A DNA stretch of 64,000 nucleotides from Lunularia cruciata (lineage: Eukaryota > Streptophyta > Marchantiopsida > Lunulariales > Lunulariaceae), in the NCBI GenBank assembly GCA_948567375.1, contig OX419758.1, forward strand, positions 18,109,001-18,173,000, given 5' to 3'. Both the position numbers and the translations under genes were made by a program. Shown here piece after piece: positions 58,142 through 64,000 of the stretch; within the stretch, counting starts at the first letter, position 1, and every line of letters begins with the position of its first letter. Under the pieces are notes generated by a model, which was not told the DNA's origin, did no database searches, and worked only from the letters and a program-made list of their open reading frames with translations.

Positions 58142-61100
58142 AACATATCAATAATGTCTCACCATCAATGGTAAACTTCTAGCAAAGTCCAAACTCCAAC
58201 ATTAATGCCATGATGTGTAATGAGATAAATTGTGGCATAAGAGAATTAAATGATGCACTAACTTGGTCACAAACCACGGATATGTCAACAAAATATTGTA
58301 CATCATTATACATATTTTGCCACCAATAATGACAGTAGAGTAAGCTATATATTTGCTTTAATCCAAAAAAATAATATCAATCAAATAGTCAAAATAATAT
58401 TATTTTGACTAGATAATTATGTCTAATCAGAGCAAATTCTAATAAAGATGACTTTGAAAGTTTAATTGCACAAAATATGGAAAGAAAATTTAAAATATAA
58501 ACTCTAGTAATATGTATAAACATATCTTTATTTATCATAAGACACATAAATAAGTTCACTTTAAAAATTCTACAATAAATTATTTTAAGGCAAATCAACT
58601 ATAGTAACTAAACATATATTTTCTTATCATAGCATAAATTTCATTCTAAGATATTTGGAATATGCAAAAGTACATATTATTGGTTATGATTATATAAAGA
58701 AAATTAGAATCCAATTCATGAAAATATAAAATTATTTATATTTATATTTATTTATGTTTAATTATTATTAAAATATATTATTTTGATATTATTTCTCTTA
58801 TTTGATTCATAAATTAAATAACATTTACCTTTTCTAATCAAAAAATATCAATTAATGTAAGTATATGGTGGTTATTTAAGAATATTTATGCTCCACTTGT
58901 TAAGATAAAATTAAGTAAGAGTAATTAAAATTTTGAGTCCCCTATTTAAATGCCTAGAAAACTAAATATGCAATATTATTTTATCTTCTAATTTTTGTCC
59001 ATTGAATTTTTTTGCTAAAATCAGTAAGTTAGTAAAATATTTAAGAGAGATATATATAATTCATAGGTAACACTTTTGTATAGGGTTAACTTTTATTTTA
59101 GCTATTATGATGTAAAAATATGCAATAAAAATATATTATAATGACAAATATCATATAAATTTTAGTAAGGGTGCACAATGGAAAATTTTTAGGTTTGAAA
59201 GCTAGACACACAAATGTTATATGTCCAACAAATCTTCTAGAACAAATTAATTTATTTATCATAATATTAATAGATTCAAATATAAATTAATAAGGTTATA
59301 AATTTATATCAAGCATATATGAATGAAATTTTCCTGGATACATCATCAAATTTTTTTACGAAGGCTATATCTATATTGCCTGCCACCAATTTAACTTTTT
59401 TACTCTTGCTATCCTAGGTTAGGACTTCAGAGCCCTGCCTAACTAAATGAAATTTCTTTGTCAAATAGATAATATATAGAGTAAATTTATATATTATCTA
59501 TTAAACATGATATTAAATAGATTCTAATCAGTAATTTTGTCACTTGTAGATAAAGAAAAAGAAATGATATTAAATATACTAGATCATTTTGACTAGATCT
59601 TTACTAGATCTTTTTTACTTTTGGGATTTATTTTCCATGCTTTTTAGATCTTATTCTCTTACCATGACAAAATTTCAAAAATATTACAATAATGTTTTTA
59701 TATATGTATTACCACTTCATTAAAAGCAAGAGTGAGTATTTGGATCACATGACCTCTTCTGCTACGGATTCTTTTGAGAAAATTATCTATTCTGGAATCA
59801 CCAAAAAGTTTTACTTTTACCACAACGTTCCTTGGTTTGTTTGTTACAGTTATATAAGTTTCTTAGTTTATGCTTTTAATCCAAAGTCTTTTACCTAGTT
59901 TCTAATTTTCTAGAAATATAATATTTAAATGTCTATGTTTCTAATGAACAAATATATATATATATCTTAATCCTTTATTAATGCGTCCAGTACAGTAAGT
60001 TATTGGTAATGTTCTGCCGTTTATTATCTTAAATGTTCACGATGTGATTATCGAATCATCTCATTCCAGAACAAATATGGATCGTTATTTCTTATGTAAC
60101 CGTAAGAAACCACGTTCATATAGAGCGCAGATGAAAATATTCTTAACATAAGGTATCCAAAAGCATGTCAAATAATAAAAGTTGCAAATCTTTCACGATA
60201 AGATATTAAATAAGAAGGTATTAATATTTTAAAATATGTAATCGATGTAACTTTGAAGTAAACGCACTCGGATATAAGTTTTGGAGTATCTTAGTTTTAT
60301 TAATCAATTAAATAAACAAGGCATTTAGCCACGAAGCTAAAACACTAAATCCCAATTAAACTCAAGGATCATTATGCTCATATATGCATATATATAATAG
60401 TTTTTAATTACTAAAGTTCTGTTGGTAAAGGAGAAGCATCAATATATGCACGTGAAAGAATATTTACCTTGTTAAATAACCATATTTTACGATCATATTT
60501 ATGTACATCGTTCATCTCTTCCAAGTAATTTGCAAGGTACTGTAGCCACGTTTTTCCTTCATGTAAATGTAATTAATCTCTGTTTTTTCTTGACTTCATT
60601 TATTATAGAGTAGCTAGAATTTTGACCTCTACTTCTCACAATTGTAAATAACTCTTCAAAACTTTTTTATTCTCTCATTTGCATCATCACTGTAGTTGAT
60701 TGGTTAAACTCAGCAAGTTGATAGAAATCAATCTATAAATTTATTTAATGAAAAAGAAAAAGAAAATAGTTTTATATTAATAATTCAAATATTATTATTA
60801 ATCTGAAATTTTATGTTTTTGTTCTCATTGTAAATTTCTTTTATGAGAAATATCATTATTCTTTATTGTTTCTGTTCTTCTTTACTTTCTGAAGATGAAC
60901 AAAAATAAGCTTGGAGTTGAAGTGCATTTTACCAAAATTATAATCTTTTTGGCGGAATACGTATATGATGACCAAAAATAGGACTGGACTTGAACCATAG
61001 CTTAAAAAATTTACTTTATTTTTGGTTGAATAACTTATATGAACATCAAAAATATGTTTGGAGTTAGAATGAATTTTGCCAGAATCATTGCATACTTTTT

Positions 61101-61700
61101 GAATAACTTATGTGAAGATCAAGTACATATTTGGACTTAAAATCAATTTTACCAGAAATTTTTTTTCATGAATAACTTATGTGAACTTCAAAAATATTCT
61201 TGGAGTTGGATGTTACAAAACTCACATTATTTGTAGTTGAATAACTTATGAAAGAGTGAATTTTGGATTTATTCTAGTATATGATCAAATGAAAAACTTC
61301 TCAATCATGTTAATAGAAGAACTTATTGAGAATAAAAACAATTATAAGTAGGAATAGTTTACTTTCAGTAAGTTATTGAAAAACTTGGTTTTATAATTCT
61401 AAATACAATATAATACTTAGATGAGATGTACTATCAATTAAATCAATATTTACTGATAGTACAGATATAATTTAATTTAATGTTACATGGAAATTTTTAA
61501 GTAGAGTTAAAACCTATAAACAAGAAGTCTTTTATAACATATAGAATGAAAGAGAAATTTGGAGAGAATGATATACTTTAAAATTAATACACTAAATATT
61601 TTATAGGAAAATGTACATTGGACAGATATCATGTGAAAACATTAGATAAAAATTATAAGTAAAATCAGCTTAACTTAAATCCACATAAGTTATTGTGTAA
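58142..61700. other. Very AT-rich DNA without recognised gene
   Basis: The most AT-rich part of the window. Several phrases around 60,900-61,260 (ATAACTTATGTGAA, TTGGAGTTG, TTTTACCA) recur at roughly 80-100-base spacing, probably a degenerate tandem array. No coding signal. Confidence 0.45.
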
Positions 61701-63563
61701 TTTGCATATCCTGTTACTTTTGTGAGAAGGACAAGCTCATCCTCAAGAGTTACAATTTGCAGGAGGAGTTCAAATTTAAACGACCTGCAGAATTCTGGAC
61801 TTCAAGGAGCTGCGTTTCCACTAGACTTCAGTACATACCTGGATGAATGAATGAATGAATGAAGTGGGGTAACTGTCCTTTGAAAGGTCGAACTTCGCCA
61901 TACTGGACTGCGTCTCCCAGAAGTCCCGCAGACCGTTTCCCATAGATCTGGTCCAACCTACTTCAATATTCACTGTGTTTTTAGGCTGTTACGTAGTCTA
62001 ATTGACCACTGTAGATAGGTATCTGCTCTGGCAATCAACACGTAACCACCATGAACACGCATGCTTCTGAATGGTACATATGGAGCAAATATTACAAGCG
62101 TTGGAGTTTCTATTTTAACGATGTTCGTAGAATCTTCGACAAAAGTTTGAAACTACAGTAAGAAGATGCACAAGCGCAGCAGTCTGCAGTGTTTATCTAT
62201 TCTCCCACGCACATGCTGGCACACTCTTGCAGCAGATGCGTATGCTTCCGTCTTGTGCGGCCACCTGAACGGGGTATAGGCACACAAGACAATTCTCAGC
62301 GGGCGTTGCTCGACTTTTGAGCTACACAGTCCACCACAAGATGCCACACTTCAGTCAGACCTCTCTGAACGTTATTGGTTGTTCGAAGACTATAGGGACG
62401 GTTTACACGATAAGGGAATTAGTTTTGTCAGCAGCGTGTATGCTCGAGGACTTGAGATCAACTCATAAGGTGTGAGTATCTGCCCGTAACAACCCAATTA
62501 AAGAATTCTATCACTTGAGATTTTGAGTGAAGAATTTCATTTAAGTACCTCATCATGTCGTTTGACGAGATATGAGATCCTCAACACATTTGTATATCAT
62601 ATACCAAGTTGAGTGTACACTACCCAAAAATTCCCTATCTCAACACAATGGCCACAGCACACAAAAAACAGGAAATGTAGAAAAGTAAGTAAATTATAGG
62701 TAATAATGTTGGAGCAACCGAGTCAAATAACTATTTTAGGATAACAACGGTCCATGAAGCAAAACATTACATCCTTCACTCTATCAAAACAACAGAAGCA
62801 TGAAAAAAATGGCTAACGTTTATAGAGGTCCTCATTCACTTTTAGTATCTGAGATAGTCGTCCGTGAGTGAAATTGGAGGGTGGATTGTAACTTAAAAGT
62901 TAGGCACTCCAGATCCTCGACGTAGCATTTCCACGACGGCCTCGCATCTTTGCTGAAGGACTCTTGAAACAAGCTCACACACAGTCACGAGAACTTCACA
63001 TGCGTACCGTCTCCCAAAATTGTTTGTCGCCAATGTTGGAGGAGAAACAAGTCAGCCTAGCAGTCATGTTCGTCAGCAAGTCGACTACTCCACGCAATCG
63101 TCCGTGAAGTTGGGAGCATTTTTCAAAGAGTTGTTGCGTGCGCTTTCTGTTCTGTCACGTGGCAGGAGGGCCTTGAGCAGTCTTTACTTTAACGTGGCTG
63201 CAAGTGAATTCAATGGTGCCTTTGCCGCGACGTGGGACGAGATTGCCTATTTCACTCCACAGAAGTCAGATGTCGAAGCGTGCTGGACGAGGAAGTGGAC
63301 TGCACTCTGGTGGGTGCGCAGCGAGTTTCAGTACAGTCCGGTGATTTCCACTTTGCTTTCATGCTTAGCGGCTTCCCAAGTAGGGAATTGAAGAGCGACA
63401 GACGATAGTTAAATGAGTGAGCGAAAGCTGTGGACAACTGTTCATAAATTCCACTACACTTTCTCTTGGCGTTCTATCATTCCGAGTGCCTGAATTGCGA
63501 AAGCTCTACAATTTCGTACACCTCTGTATTAAAGCGAATTTCCAGACCGAGGCAGAGATAGAC
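61701..63563. other. Flank and possible promoter of the J-domain gene
   Basis: Composition returns to gene-like. (GAAT)n at about 61,843-61,862. A 123-codon + frame at 63,020-63,391 has no recognisable domain and may be leader sequence. The frame of the J-domain protein is open back to 63,417 but has no ATG before 63,564. Confidence 0.35.
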
Positions 63564-64000
63564 ATGACAAGTGCCTGTGTGAAGCAGTGCATTCATCTCC
63601 CGATGAATACCGTTGAAAGGTCTGTCTGCTACTCACAGTATGGTCCGGTCGTCGTGAAATTGGCACACCCATTTCCCCAAAGTCCAACGACTGATTTCTG
63701 CAGTAAAAGAAGGAAAGAGACGCTGAGATTGAACATTGGCCCCATGCTCCGGAGTATCGGTGACGCCACTGAAAGATCTTCGAGCCTCAGGAAGGGTGTA
63801 GTATGCGAAGCACATACAAGCAGAAGGGCGGAGGTTGAAGATTATGGATACAACTTGTACGAGCTTCTGGGAGTAGAGAGAGACGCAACAACAAAAGACA
63901 TAAAGGGTGCTTATCGATGGCTTCAGAAAAGGTGTCATCCTGATATAGCTGGATCTGCAGGCCATGATATGTCCATTCTGCTCAACGAGGCCTACTCTAT
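63564..64000 (+). CDS. Plastid-type J-domain (DnaJ) protein, 5' part
   Basis: Partial gene, cut by the window end. ATG 63,564 is the first in its frame. The first ~90 residues are Ser/Thr/Arg-rich with little acidity, like an organelle transit peptide. The J domain starts at about residue 93: NLYELLGVERDATTKDIKGAY (helices I-II), HPD at residues 125-127 within KRCHPDIAG, then HDMSILLNEAYS. The QKRCHPDIAG...HDMxIxLNEAY wording is that of the plant chloroplast J-proteins that carry a ferredoxin-like 4Fe-4S domain after the J domain. That later domain is not in the window, so the subfamily is a prediction. J proteins stimulate Hsp70 ATPase through the HPD motif. Confidence 0.8.
   Translation, partial: MTSACVKQCIHLPMNTVERSVCYSQYGPVVVKLAHPFPQSPTTDFCSKRRKETLRLNIGPMLRSIGDATERSSSLRKGVVCEAHTSRRAEVEDYGYNLYELLGVERDATTKDIKGAYRWLQKRCHPDIAGSAGHDMSILLNEAYS

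Noticed and set aside
62270-62340. tRNA-like look around GCTCGACTTTTGAGC
   Set aside because: No cloverleaf, no B-box and no acceptor pairing. No convincing tRNA was found in the window.
63633-63965. 110-codon minus-strand frame
   Set aside because: Lies exactly opposite the J-domain coding exon, whose protein has clear family motifs; it is an antisense shadow.

Overview
The window is land-plant nuclear DNA, most likely from a liverwort close to Marchantia. It shows intron-split genes, non-LTR and Ty3/gypsy retrotransposon debris, and a decayed alpha/beta-hydrolase + NB-ARC + LRR gene. That domain order is the 'HNL' resistance-gene class known from liverworts. The species call is inference; no rRNA or organelle marker is present.

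Composition is a mosaic. Three very AT-rich, gene-poor blocks (about 1-8,000, 23,950-29,400 and 53,300-61,700) hold retroelement remnants. They alternate with blocks of ordinary composition that hold the genes. Three genes look intact and recognisable: (1) a 7-exon RNB-family exoribonuclease of the DIS3L2/SOV type, + strand, 37,528-44,398; (2) a USE1-type tail-anchored SNARE, + strand, 49,234-50,406; (3) the 5' end of a plastid-type J-domain protein, + strand, from 63,564 and cut by the window end. Their neighbourhood suggests no shared pathway.

Left part. 1-1,080 is a Ty3/gypsy remnant whose pol end carries a PHD-like zinc finger. A sister remnant with the integrase core lies on the - strand at 57,480-58,141. 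8,951-11,520 (copy A) and 29,862-32,575 (copy B) are a same-strand duplicated segment. Copy B keeps a small spliced reading frame open; copy A has a stop. Between A and B lies the HNL pseudogene (- strand, about 21,908 down to 15,217). It is split by a 2.5-kb non-LTR element (15,612-18,123) flanked by a 14-bp target-site duplication. A second, 5'-truncated copy of that element sits on the - strand at 22,829-23,920. The element has a reverse transcriptase followed by a CCHC motif and a restriction-like endonuclease-type region, as in R2-like elements. Its stop codon sits inside a conserved hairpin.

Right part. After the exoribonuclease comes a decayed unidentified reading frame (45,231-46,037, - strand), then the SNARE gene, a 43-codon single-membrane-span reading frame, a broken second copy of part of the RNB domain (about 50,960-51,400) and a 71-bp tandem repeat. 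The rest is AT-rich repeat debris up to the J-protein gene.

Exons were inferred by eye from reading frames, splice consensus and family similarity. No alignment, transcript or database was consulted.
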